NCBI GenBank assembly: GCA_001247695.2
Contig: LGRX02027661.1
Span: 1-15,090 of the forward strand
Reading direction: 5' to 3'
DNA length: 15,090 nucleotides
Source: Cymbomonas tetramitiformis
Lineage: Eukaryota > Chlorophyta > Pyramimonadophyceae > Pyramimonadales > Pyramimonadaceae
The notes below the pieces were generated by a model, which ran no database searches, was not told where the DNA came from, and was given only the letters and a program-made list of their open reading frames with translations. Below are positions 1 to 8,793 of this stretch, in pieces (positions within the stretch are counted from its first letter, which is position 1; each line of letters opens with the position of its first letter). The position numbers and the translations under genes were made by a program.

Positions 1-1
1 A

Positions 2-637
2 CACTCACGGCACAGAAAGGCTTCATTCTCGCTTCAATTAAAGCAGGAATGAAGGCCATTGAAGTAGAATTGCATCAGAATTAAAGGAGATTACACCAGA
101 AATAAAGGAGATTACACCAGGATTGAACCAGAAATAAAGGAGATTACACCAGGATTGAATCAGAAATAAAGGCCATTGAATAAAAAATGAAGGTTATTTG
201 AATCAGAAATAAAGCATGATTTAAGACTGTTTGCATTACGCAGCGCTCGCGCGTTTTCATTCCGGAGCGCTCGCGTACGTGTGTGTATACATATATACAT
301 ACGGTGCAGCAACGATTTTGCTATTATATTACGATGCAAACTGTGAGGTGTGTGTAAATATCATACATATATGTTAGAATGGCAGATGTGGATAATTACA
401 TTCACTGCAAAGGCAATGATAGGCAAATAAAGAACAAATGCGTGATGCTAGAATACAAACAATGCACGAATGACCATTGAAGCAATATTGCATCAGAAGT
501 AAAGCAAGATAGAACTAATAAATAACGGTTATTCAAGCTGGTTTGAGTTTCTCTTATAAATGTAAGTTATTCAGTATGCCCCTTGGAACTATCACCGCCC
601 GAGCTTCGCCCTCTTTAACTGATAACAAGGCTACCCT
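2..637 (+). repeat. Left terminal inverted repeat (636 bp)
   Basis: This matches the reverse complement of 6107-6742 with about four visible single-base differences (near 182, 202, 357 and 419), roughly 99.4% identity. It is very long for a CACTA element, whose TIRs are usually tens of bases. It includes AT-rich subterminal repeats, two copies of AGCGCTCGCG, an alternating purine-pyrimidine stretch around 275-302, the 3' untranslated region of the transposase and that gene's last 28 codons including the stop. Confidence 0.95.
76..213 (+). repeat. Subterminal direct repeats, motif CAGAAATAAAG
   Basis: The motif CAGAAATAAAG, or a one-base variant, starts at 76, 97, 129, 161 and 203, with a further variant at 494. 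Around it, GGAGATTACACC and AGGATTGAA also recur. In the known CACTA element En/Spm, clustered subterminal repeats bind the accessory protein TnpA. The arrangement here suggests similar binding sites, possibly for the protein encoded at 3716-6099. The array is mirrored in the right TIR. Confidence 0.7.
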
Positions 638-3363
638 TGCAAGGATCTTGGACAACTTTACAACTTGCAGGGATGTTTCTGATGTGTTCACGATGGCCAC
701 TGTATCGTGCCATTCCTTGCGCAGCAAAGGAAAGTTGTGGAAGATAGCCACCTCATGTGAGGATCCATCACTTACTTCCACTTCGCAAAACGTTGACACC
801 TCTCCATATGTAGCCATGTCACGACACACTATAAAGCAGGATTTCTTTACTTGTTGCCGCGTGTTCAATGCTGACACAACCTCATTCCTACCGATCATTG
901 CTCTTTCAAACATACGATATCGCTTGACGGTCACACCCAGTTTCTCGGTGAAGAATCCCTGCAGTACATCCCAAATAATGTCTTCGAGACCCACGGTGTC
1001 CTCCCAATCGCCAACCAGATGGTGCAGACTGAACTCTTCCACACTGTCAAACTGTGGAAGCTCTTCACATGCAGTATCGGAGCCATAGGGTACCTCCAAC
1101 TTCATCGCCCTGCACAACTCGGTATATCTGAGTACTTCAAGCTGGAAAAAGTACATCCTCTCCTGATGCTTTTCTGGGTACGCAGTGACTTTGTTCACGG
1201 TCAATGCCTTGGCACCCCCCAAAAACTGTTCAATGTACAGCTCCTTCCTCATAGCCAAGGCACCGCAGTACTCCTCACTTTGCAACATGTGGCAGACTAA
1301 AGTGTGCAAGTTCGACGTCAGTTGACTAATAAACTTATACTTTTCAAACAAGATACCGAGTTGTCGTGCACTGTTTAATGCTAGCTCTCGACTTGTACGA
1401 TAAACTTGGCCAGGGTGGCACAGGAACCAGGCATGGCGAAATATCACAAACAAGTGCCATAAAATATCGCGCATCCACTCGTCTTTAAAGAGGTCTTGAA
1501 AGCCTACTAGCGGAAGGTACAGTGCGAACATCCATGCCGTATCATCGTAGGTCCAAAACCCACGAGCTTCACTAACCCGTTTCGGCGGCCTGGAAACGTC
1601 ATGTACCGTGACAACAGACAGCAACAGTTCGTCGATCAACCGGCCGTTTGCTGGAGACAACCAGGCACCATCGACTCTACCCTTCGCAATTTTAGGAAAG
1701 ACATAGTCGAACAACCCATCAGCAACTCCATGATTCAAAGTGTGCGCCACCGGAAAATTGCAGCCTCTCACCAGATCGAACCAGGGGATAGCCTTCACGA
1801 AGCAGTTCAGTGTCTTCATGTGCGAGTCCAACGTGGGGTTTTCAGCTTCGGCCCGCAAAGAAGCATCAGTAAATAGAGTTGCATTAGTGGCATAAATTGC
1901 TGGCTGCTCTGAAGTGTATCGCCAACCGCCCTCGTCACCGTCACCCTCGTCACCGTCGCTTCCACCGCTCTCGTCACCGTCGCTTTCACTAGCAGCTTCC
2001 CTTGCCTTTCTTTTCGCCTGCTGCGCCTTCTTTTTTTTCGCCAGCTTTGACCTGTTATCCTTCGTCACCGTCCTTTCAGCGTCCGTAGTTTGAGGTGCGG
2101 GCTTACAGTAGCCTCCGTGGCGGACAGTGTTACCCAAGTAGTTGCCTACCCACCGGCAACGAAAGCAAAAATTGTATCCAGAATGCCCAATAAGGGAAAC
2201 CGGTTTCGTGAGCGCAGGCACATCCGCATCGATCTGAAATAACACGCTTCGTCGGTTCGTTTTTTCCTCTGGCGAATTCCCAAAGAACGCGAGTCGGACG
2301 ACCTCTCGAGCAAGCAAAAGCAAGTGACCCTCCATGCTCTTGGGCTGTTTCGGTCCCCCAACAAGTTGAACTATTCGGTTGAATTTCTTTTTGGACGAAT
2401 ACTTCACAGGTAAACACAAGGGCCGCATGATGATGCACCCAACTGACCACTCCTCCCGCTTAAAACAGTCTTCCCAATCGATACCAAGATTATACAAGTC
2501 TACACTCTTGTCGTAAATTGAAACTCCCAGGTTCTCCGTACACCACGCATCCAGGTTTAAAGCAAATGGCGTGCGCAACAGAGGTGGCGGTTCGTAGGGA
2601 GAGGCTTGGTCCTTGGTGCGGTCGAACTCACCATATAGACTGTTGTATTCACCATCTTCGTGCATAGAATCTTGGCCGTTGCCAACACCAAAGTACAGTC
2701 CCCAAGCCGCCGGCATGAGGTCCCCACCCCTCCGGTTTTTGAATCTCGCTGCTCCACAAATCTTTCCCGAGTCTTTGATTTCCTCACATCTGCATAGTGC
2801 ACAACCTGGGCAACCCACAAGGTGCTGTCTCCACTCAGTACGCGGCAAGTAGTCAAAGACCTTGCAGCAACCCTCGACACATGTGTGATACTGTATTCAC
2901 AGCGGCGGTCGTCGGACTTGTTTTTATTAATTCCAAAATTTTTGAAAAACTCATGTCCGCTCCGCGGGAAAATGTTACCCTTGGGTAGTTTGACAAAGTG
3001 TTCAAACTTGCAATAATGATCTATGCACTCCTTCGAGACCCCTTGTTGAACCATCTCTGCCAACTGCAACAGTGCTTGCAGAAGCGTGCAATCGGAACCC
3101 GGGTAAAGAGGTCTAAGTGCATCGAGAGAACTTAAATCGTACTTTAGGTAGTCATATTCGTCGTCATCACAATAATACGGCTCTTCCATATCCTCGAATT
3201 CTTCAGGAGCATCAGAAAAAACTTCCTCGTCACTGGACAAATGCGCCATCCAGTCGGTAGTTCCCCAGGGCACTGAATTATGTTCTGACTGAGCACTATC
3301 CGTTGACCCCCCCCATTTATCCCTTGACTCGCTTGGCTCGCTTGACTCGTCACTGAAAGGCAT
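554..3363 (-). CDS. CACTA transposase (Transposase_21/TNP2-like), one frameshift
   Basis: This is the candidate enzyme for cutting and joining the transposon ends. The first ATG is at 3363; the frame stays open further upstream but only with GTG or TTG. About 157 residues precede the break: an acidic region (residues 40-75), then KLPKGNIFPRSG, typical of the family. Near 2892 the frame shifts by one base; in the new frame a Cys-rich stretch (TCVEGCCKVFDYL) follows directly and runs about 779 residues to 554. Later landmarks are FALNLDAW (Asp codon near 2551), QIDADVPAL (near 2230), the zinc-like GHSGYNFCFRCRW, a Lys-rich then Asp/Gly-rich insertion, and YIEQFLGG (Glu near 1231). These Asp, Asp and Glu are plausible catalytic residues by analogy. 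The last 27 residues lie inside the TIR. The break may be a real mutation or an assembly error. Confidence 0.85.
2890..2898 (-). other. Single-base frame break in the transposase gene
   Basis: Upstream the protein reads to ...DDRRCEY in one frame. The conserved Cys-rich continuation YHTCVEGCC is in the -1 frame, which is closed by a TGA immediately before it. The switch must therefore fall within a few codons around 2890-2898. No slippery heptamer is visible there, and no splice-site pair restores the frame without removing conserved sequence. A 1-nt deletion is the simplest reading. Confidence 0.7.
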
Positions 3364-3715
3364 GCTTTCCTTCTTAGCAACAACAGTGTACAGGAATAAT
3401 CGCGGCGGCTTACGTTTTGGGAACACTAATTTTAGAAGAGTTGCGTTTATTGTGATGGAACGTCAACAGAATGAAAGTTGATGAAAACGGTCATGTGACA
3501 CGGTCATGTGTCCGTAGGACGCCCGTCAGATCACAGATCTGGCTTTCGATCCGAGGATACAGGTTTCCGACCAGACACGGCAACTATTTTAGTCCAGTAG
3601 GCGTCTCGTTTGTTCGTGCTAAACCATGAACGTTCGGACCCATGAACGTTCGAACTAAATCCCTTCTCGAAGCCTTTCACTGACTCCTTTGGTCAAACCT
3701 AAACCTGCAGTCAGC
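3364..3715. promoter_or_regulatory. Shared divergent promoter region of the CACTA-type element
   Basis: This spacer of about 350 bp separates the two start codons, which point away from each other, and has no ORF of note. It contains two short direct duplications: ACGGTCATGTG twice near 3488-3512, and CCATGAACGTTCG twice near 3624-3653, the latter containing the palindrome GAACGTTC. Duplicated palindromic sites between divergent genes suggest regulator binding, but no TATA box or initiator is convincing. Confidence 0.5.
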
Positions 3716-6099
3716 ATGCGGACGCGTAGATTTACAGTAGAACTGGGGGAAGCGGAAAAAGTAGTGACAATCCCAGCGCCAAACACAGAAGTGGGTTCGG
3801 AGGGATACCGCGCGGAGATGATGTATCTTGCGGATAGCTTGACAGGTCTCCTATCAAAAGTGTGCAAAGTCCCAAACGGGCGTAATTTTGACATAGAGGT
3901 GAAGATGGGAGAAACGTGGGCCTTCACGAGTGCACTCTTACTGGTGGGGGAAAATGCTTTTAGAAGTGAGGACGAAGACGCTGAAGAAGGTGAGTAAATG
4001 GTGAGTCACCGTCGATGTCACAAATATGAGCATTTGCAACCTGCGTGCCTTGCGTGCGACTTGGGCAAACAGTTGCCAACGCGTGGCTATTCGCTGTGAC
4101 TAGTGCTGCCACTCGAGAATTTGTTTGCAAACGACTGCTTTGGGGGTTGCGCAGGAACGCGGATTCGTCTGAACATCGCCGAGCCGGAAACGCCGGCGGT
4201 AGGTTCAGTGGCAACTGGAAGCGCACGAAAAAAGCGGACCCGGGATGAGAGTAGCGATATTGCGGAAGGTGCGGTAACTTCTCGAAATGTCCTGGTAGTA
4301 GCTTCTCTTCTCTAATTGTATTGTGCCTCGATGCTTCCGCCCTGATCCATATTCCAAATATGGACCGGTTTCCCAGTGAACATTCCTATTTAGCTCTTCC
4401 TGAGCTGTCGGTTTTCGGGGAATTTCTTCCTTAAGATTACTGCTTTTCCCTCCATCCTTGTCTTGTTCGTTAAAGTAGGCCCTCTTGTTGTTCAGGAGAA
4501 TCGGACACGAAACCACAAAAGCGTGAAACCTGGAAGAAGCACCCGCTGTTTGACGACATTATGTTCGTGGCCATGGAGAAACTCGAAAGAATTTCAGCGC
4601 GGAGCTCGGTCAAAACCACACCTATAGAAATATTTAAGCCGTTCCCTGAATACTCGGAGGAGGAGATCGGGAACTGCTTTAAATATTTTAAGAAGAATTT
4701 CTCCGCCGTCGGCCACAGGAACTTGGGGATGAAAGGTGCGCGTCCTTCTAAAAACCCCCTTGCGGTAATTTGGTAACTCGCAGAACATGTTATCGCGGCG
4801 TTCGCAAACAGTACGAACGGAGTGTACAGGGCATTAAGTATGCATGAGATATAGTTGTATTTCTCTTCTAATTAGTTTTGGGGCGTTTTAACTCGATGCA
4901 TGTTGAACGCCTGTGGGTACGATCGTGTGATACTCCTGATGTACGAGGTTCCCTGCGAACTAGAGTCCGACGCATATGTTTATTGTGTTGTACTTATTGT
5001 CTGTGCAGAATTCAAAACCATATTGCGATCGGGGACGTACAACTATGGGTACCACCGACTCGGGAAGGTGGCTGACCGAGAGTACACCGGGATCGTCGGA
5101 AAGGGAAAAGAAAAGTTGAAGGCGGAGTTGAAGGCGGAGTCTTCAGCGCCAACTGCGGCCCTGGAAGACGACGACGACCAGGAAAATGAGAAAGAAGCGG
5201 TGGTTGAGTCTCCGCTTGTGCCTCGCACCCTCCCTGTTGACACCTTGACTGACTTCGAGAAGGAAGTTGACGCCTTGACTGACTTCGAGAAGGAAAGGAA
5301 CGCGCAAGTGGATCGTGTTCAAGCTGAATTGCGAAAGCGGAAGGAGCAGATGCTCGGACTGGGGGTCCCTCCTGCGCTGATCGGGGAAGTAGAGCCAGCT
5401 GCGACTTCCGCCCCACTCACGACTCGGCGGGTAGGGACCCTCTTCAACAAGGTCCCAAGCACGATCCCGGTTGCCGGGGCAAGAGGGCCACTGGTTGGGC
5501 AGAGGCATGCTACCGCGGGTGCCGAGGCGGCGGGGACTAGAGGGGCCAATAAGGCCAATACTGTGCAGAAGGCCAAGACTAAAAAAGTACTTGCCGTGTC
5601 CCCCCGCGACCTCAAGGAGTTTCCAGAGCCTAGTTCTAAGAAGTATGCTCCCGCAATACTCCCCGAGTATGCACATTTGTTTGGTCAGAAGCAAGAACTT
5701 GCAGACGCGATACGGAAGGAGGAGGAGGGAGGACTGATCACAACCTGCGACCTCTCGGGCATGGTGTGCCAAGAGGGCTTTCATACACCCCGGACATGGT
5801 GGTTGGGAATCATCGTTGGGCACCGGTTGTCCGAGGTGGCGAATGAGGGTAAGGTCTACACCATCGTCTTTCAGGACGGGGACATTTCCTGCGTGAAGGA
5901 AGCAGCGGCAAGAACAATGTTGGGCCTGCCTGCTTTACCAAAGCGCGTGGCACCACGCAGGGTCGCTGCACCACGCAGGGCCGCACGGAATAGGAAGTTG
6001 GTGGACACCCCACGCGGGGTGTATGCAGACGAACGCTCCAGCAGTAGTAGTGATGATGACGAGGCGCCCTTGATTACACGCCGTGCTAGACAAAGATAG
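3716..6099 (+). CDS. CACTA accessory protein, four exons, intact
   Basis: I infer exons 3716-3989, 4155-4268, 4496-4735 and 5009-6099. Donors are AG|GTGAG, AG|GTGCG and AG|GTGCG, acceptors GCAG, TCAG and GCAG. All three introns are phase 1 and joining them gives one open frame of about 572 residues. The start is the first ATG; the frame upstream offers only TTG. Visible parts are an acidic stretch ending exon 1, a basic RKKRTR likely nuclear signal (about 114-123), a segment across exons 3-4 (about 181-237, YSEEEIGNCFKYF to GYHRLGKV), a charged coiled coil with a 10-residue tandem duplication (287-322), and a C-terminal WWLGIIVG...YTIVFQDGD stretch (about 473-509) resembling a Tudor or chromo-like barrel. 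It probably plays the TnpA-type role, binding ends or chromatin, but the family is not recognised. Confidence 0.75.
3990..4154 (+). other. Intron 1 of the accessory gene
   Basis: Donor GTGAGT at 3990 and acceptor TTGCGCAG ending at 4154; 165 bp, phase 1. The frame without splicing stops just after the donor. Confidence 0.75.
4269..4495 (+). other. Intron 2 of the accessory gene
   Basis: Donor GTGCGG at 4269 and a pyrimidine-rich acceptor GTTGTTCAG ending at 4495; 227 bp, phase 1. The GTGCG donor recurs in intron 3, which supports both. Confidence 0.7.
4736..5008 (+). other. Intron 3 of the accessory gene
   Basis: Donor GTGCGC at 4736 and acceptor TCTGTGCAG ending at 5008; 273 bp, phase 1. 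The final exon is open in the same frame as far back as about 4900, so an in-window start would be easy to miscall. Confidence 0.7.
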
Positions 6100-6106
6100 T
6101 CCTGCT

Positions 6107-6190
6107 AGGGTAGCCTTGTTATCAGTTAAAGAGGGCGAAGCTCGGGCGGTGATAGTTCCAAGGGGCATACTGAATAACTTACATTTATAA
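6107..6190 (+). pseudogene. Mirror copy of the transposase C-terminal codons
   Basis: Because the TIR overlaps the transposase gene, its last 27 codons plus TAA are repeated here on the plus strand, including VKEGEARAVIVPRGILNN. The accessory gene stops at 6099, 8 bp earlier and in another frame, so the copy is probably only untranslated sequence. Confidence 0.85.
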
Positions 6191-6742
6191 GAGAAACTCA
6201 AACCAGCTTGAATAACCGTTATTTATTAGTTCTATCTTGCTTTACTTCTGATGCAATATTGCTTCAATGGTCATTCGTGCATTGTTTGTATTCTAGCATC
6301 ACGCATTTGTTCTTTATTTGCCTATTATTGCCTTTGCAGTGAATGTAATTATCCACATCTGCCATTCTAACATATATGTATGATATCTACACACACCTCA
6401 CAGTTTGCATCGTAATATAATAGCAAAATCGTTGCTGCACCGTATGTATATATGTATACACACACGTACGCGAGCGCTCCGGAATGAAAACGCGCGAGCG
6501 CTGCGTAATGCAAACAGTCTTAAATCATGCTTTATTTCTGACTCAAATAACCTTCATTTTTGATTCAATGGCCTTTATTTCTGATTCAATCCTGGTGTAA
6601 TCTCCTTTATTTCTGGTTCAATCCTGGTGTAATCTCCTTTATTTCTGGTGTAATCTCCTTTAATTCTGATGCAATTCTACTTCAATGGCCTTCATTCCTG
6701 CTTTAATTGAAGCGAGAATGAAGCCTTTCTGTGCCGTGAGTG
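6107..6742 (-). repeat. Right terminal inverted repeat (636 bp)
   Basis: Mirror of 2-637. It starts 8 bp after the stop codon of the accessory gene and presumably supplies that gene's 3' untranslated region, as the left copy does for the transposase. The outward strand carries several TGTAA motifs, a known polyadenylation signal in green algae, but no 3' end can be proved from sequence. Confidence 0.95.
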
Positions 6743-6806
6743 CAAGCAGAAATATACAGGCGTAATTAGTATCAAGCAGCGACGTTTGCAGGCTGACAGT
6801 ATATCA

Positions 6807-7037
6807 ATGGCAGAAACCATTAAGTGCAACTGCAAGTCGCACTGCTGTCTATCTTTCTCATCGGCAGATATCAAGTCTTTTCGCGAAAATATTTTCAGCA
6901 TGTCGCAAAAAGATAGGAAGGAATACTTCGTGAAGGACTTGCTAAAAAACAGCTTACGATCTGAAGACAAATTCGACTTCAAATACTTTTTGGCCAAGAA
7001 GCAGGTATGTTTATTTTTGAACTCGTTCATTAGCTAA
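6807..7037 (+). pseudogene. Orphan N-terminal fragment of a DUF7869-type protein
   Basis: The ATG at 6807 opens a frame with CNCKSHCC followed by a charged helical stretch (DIKSFRENIF to RKEYFVKDLL). This is the kind of Cys-rich N-terminus that precedes DUF7869 domains, and it parallels CGCSENCG in the protein at 8910. At 7004 the sequence is CAG|GTATGT, a fair splice donor in phase 0. Reading on instead gives KKQVC, and a VC pair is also found at the equivalent point of the 8910 protein (GGKRVC), so the exon may simply be truncated near 7011-7024, where a 69-bp repeat starts. The rest of this gene is not in the window. The CACTA-type element ends 64 bp upstream and may have hit its promoter. 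Confidence 0.5.
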
Positions 7038-7173
7038 TGAACGGCCTCTGGCCAAAGCGCGACTCGCACCTAGACACTTTGGCTGCGGGAACCGTTCATT
7101 AGCTAATGAACGGCCTCTGGCCAAAGCGCGACTCACAAATAGACACTTGGGCTGCGGGAACCGTTCATTAGCT
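7025..7173. repeat. 69-bp tandem repeat with an 18-bp perfect palindrome
   Basis: Two units start at 7025 and 7094 and a truncated third at 7163, exactly 69 bp apart. Each full unit begins with the palindrome GTTCATTAGCTAATGAAC, then CGGCCTCTGGCC, then a region ending GGCTGCGGGAACC. The third copy breaks after GTTCATTAGCT, inside which lies the TAA stop of the minus-strand gene. The block sits exactly where the upstream coding fragment ends, so it may mark an element edge. Confidence 0.8.
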
Positions 7174-8412
7174 GACGTTCTGTTTGGCGTTTGCACCCTC
7201 TTCCTGCGACATCTCCTCGAATGAAAGATATTCCGGGTCATCCGGACTTGGACCCCGTACGACTTTAAAGTCCACCGCTGCTCGAACATCTTTATCCTCA
7301 CGGAACACGAAGGTGATGTCCTTCACGTCCCCGTGCTGGCAGGTCAGGTACGCAATTGCATCCCCAAATGTGGGAAAGACACCTGGGTTGCCTGGTTTGC
7401 GTAGGTTGAAGATCACCACGTGATCCGCAACCGCATGCCCCGACACAGGAGGCGTCCAGATTTGTTTGAGCCATGCCAGCCCAACTAACAGAGGCAACCC
7501 CAGGCTGTTGACCTCCTCAAACTCAAGCAGAAACAGCTTTCTGCCCTCCCTTGCCTTCCACCTAGGCTGCTCCAAGGCGACGTCGTCATCCTCGTCGAGT
7601 TGCTGACTTACATGGGGTGCGTCCACGATGACGCGTGTGTCCTCCTCCTCGGGTTGGGGTCCGTACCGCCTCTCGCAAATCGTCAGCATATTGCTGACGA
7701 TGTTTTTTTCGTCCGCCTTGTATATTTTGCTTTCGAAAACATTATATCCGGACCCGTCCTCCAAGCATTTCAGCAGGAGCTCTTTCCCACATGCATGATC
7801 CAGTCCGAAGTCCGCATAGATGATTACAGGCTTCCCGTGCCCATCCTTCAGACCGCCCTGGTCCAAGCACTGCCCCAAAAGCACGTACTCCCACCCATCC
7901 GCCGTGACCTTTGCCAGATCCTGGCAGGTGATCAGACCCAGCGAAACAAGGTCCACGCTGAACGCATCTATTTCAGCGTGGAACTGTAACTGATCCAAGG
8001 GGTTGCCGTCCTGCTCGAAATTTTCCGGCAACAATTCCTTTGCTGCTTCCATGGCTTCTGCGAGGTTTAGCGGCGCAGGTGATCCTTCTGCTGGAACCGA
8101 AGTATTGGGTCCTTTTTTTTCGGGGCTGTCGTTGGGAGAAGAATTACCACTAGAACTATGATCTCCAGTACAATATTTCTCCATTTTTTGTGTTATCCTT
8201 GAAGCTGAGTCTTCTGAGAAAACCTTATTGTCTTGAATGTGCTTCCACAAGGGGCCGTTTAACGAATAGTTATCCCAAGCTAGAATTACTTCGCACACTT
8301 GTCCCGCATTGTCAAAAGGCACGATACAATTGCCCTCGATTTTGAGCTGAGCTTCTAAAACCTTTTCCAAGTCAGGAAGGGCCTTAGTAAACAGTTCTTG
8401 TGCGGAAGTCAT
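7168..8412 (-). CDS. Unrecognised 414-aa protein, divergent partner of the DUF7869 gene
   Basis: A long uninterrupted frame. I prefer the ATG at 8412 (MTSAQELF) over the earlier one at 8469, because the extra 19 residues would be encoded in the inverted repeat. Visible parts are a helical N-terminus with DNAGQVCEVILAWDNYSLNG and GPLWKHI (about residues 30-60), a Ser/Pro-rich linker (about 85-115), a central region with KPVIIYADFGLDHACGKELL, an acidic patch QQLDEDDD, and a C-terminal part that looks like a mixed alpha/beta domain (KLFLLEFEEV, HVVIFNLRKPG, DITFVFREDKD). No signal peptide or membrane segment is seen. I do not recognise the family. Placed head to head with a transposase-like gene, it may be an accessory transposition or DNA-binding protein. 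Confidence 0.7.
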   Translation of the reverse strand: MTSAQELFTKALPDLEKVLEAQLKIEGNCIVPFDNAGQVCEVILAWDNYSLNGPLWKHIQDNKVFSEDSASRITQKMEKYCTGDHSSSGNSSPNDSPEKKGPNTSVPAEGSPAPLNLAEAMEAAKELLPENFEQDGNPLDQLQFHAEIDAFSVDLVSLGLITCQDLAKVTADGWEYVLLGQCLDQGGLKDGHGKPVIIYADFGLDHACGKELLLKCLEDGSGYNVFESKIYKADEKNIVSNMLTICERRYGPQPEEEDTRVIVDAPHVSQQLDEDDDVALEQPRWKAREGRKLFLLEFEEVNSLGLPLLVGLAWLKQIWTPPVSGHAVADHVVIFNLRKPGNPGVFPTFGDAIAYLTCQHGDVKDITFVFREDKDVRAAVDFKVVRGPSPDDPEYLSFEEMSQEEGANAKQNVS

Positions 8413-8449
8413 AATTGTGGAGAAATTGAAGTGCAGAATATAGAGTAAA

Positions 8450-8532
8450 ATCTTGCGGTTTTTCGTCACCGGTACCCAGACAATAAATTGTTAAACAACT
8501 ACCTGGGCACCGGTGACGAAAAACCGCAAGAT
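8450..8532. repeat. 30-bp inverted repeat in the divergent promoter
   Basis: Arms 8450-8479 and 8503-8532 are reverse complements with one mismatch (A at 8474 opposite G at 8508), separated by 23 bp. Each arm contains TTCGTCACCGGT or its complement. It lies between the two divergent starts and would form a strong hairpin or bind a dimer. It could be a shared operator or an internal end-like sequence. Confidence 0.85.
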
Positions 8533-8563
8533 TGTGTCAAGGTGGGAACAATCTACCAAAATC

Positions 8564-8793
8564 CTCGACGAATTCTGAGAATTCGTCGAGCGGGGCCCCA
8601 GCGCCCGTGACGAATTCTGAGAATTCGTCGAGCGGGGCCCCAGCGCCCGTGACGAATTCTGAGAATTCGTCGCGGGGCCCCAGCGCCGTGACGAATTCTG
8701 AGAATTCGTCGAGCGGGGCGCGCCCGTGACGAATTCTGAGAATTCGTTCGTCGAGCGGGCCCCAGCGCCCGTGACGAATTCTCAGAATTCGTC
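8564..8793. repeat. Six-copy array of near-perfect palindromes
   Basis: Six copies of a 21-nt palindrome with 10-base arms GACGAATTCT around one central base start at 8567, 8609, 8651, 8690, 8728 and 8773. The fifth has a 4-nt TTCG insertion and the sixth a C instead of G at its centre. Spacers are GC-rich, mostly GAGCGGGGCCCCAGCGCCC, and contain the palindrome GGGGCCCC. Copies two to six are preceded by GT, giving GTGACGAA, the motif also found in the 30-bp inverted repeat and, reversed, at 8829-8836. Confidence 0.9.

Larger units (their letters stand above)
2..6742. mobile_element. CACTA/EnSpm-type DNA transposon, essentially full length
   Basis: The two ends are inverted copies of each other. 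The left begins CACTCACGGCACAG and the right ends in its reverse complement. The CACT terminus, long TIRs, subterminal direct repeats and a TNP2-like transposase are the hallmarks of the CACTA superfamily, although the fifth base is C where CACTA or CACTG is usual. The right flank is CAA (6743-6745) and the one visible left-flank base is A, so a 3-bp target duplication is possible but unproven. Two divergent genes fill the interior: a transposase leftward and a spliced accessory gene rightward. Near-identical TIRs point to a recent insertion. Confidence 0.85.

Noticed and set aside
543..1088. Plus-strand ORF antisense to the transposase
   Set aside because: Shadow of the conserved transposase frame. 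Its start lies in the TIR and is mirrored at the right end.
2557..2890. Continuation of the upstream transposase frame beyond the break
   Set aside because: Past about 2892 this frame loses family character, while the -1 frame shows the conserved Cys-rich region.
2885..2900. Programmed -1 frameshift in the transposase
   Set aside because: The -1 frame has a TGA just upstream, leaving only a few codons for slippage, and no slippery heptamer occurs there.
3630..3660. tRNA T-loop-like GTTCGAACTAAATCC
   Set aside because: No matching acceptor, D or anticodon arms. It is part of a local direct repeat.
8532..8729. ORF with repeated SENSS/GAPAP motifs
   Set aside because: It is a by-product of the 42-bp palindromic repeat, starts only at TTG, and the unit length drifts out of frame.
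8564..8793. CRISPR-like array of regularly spaced palindromes
   Set aside because: The spacers are near-identical to each other, the setting is eukaryotic, and no cas gene is present. It is a tandem repeat.
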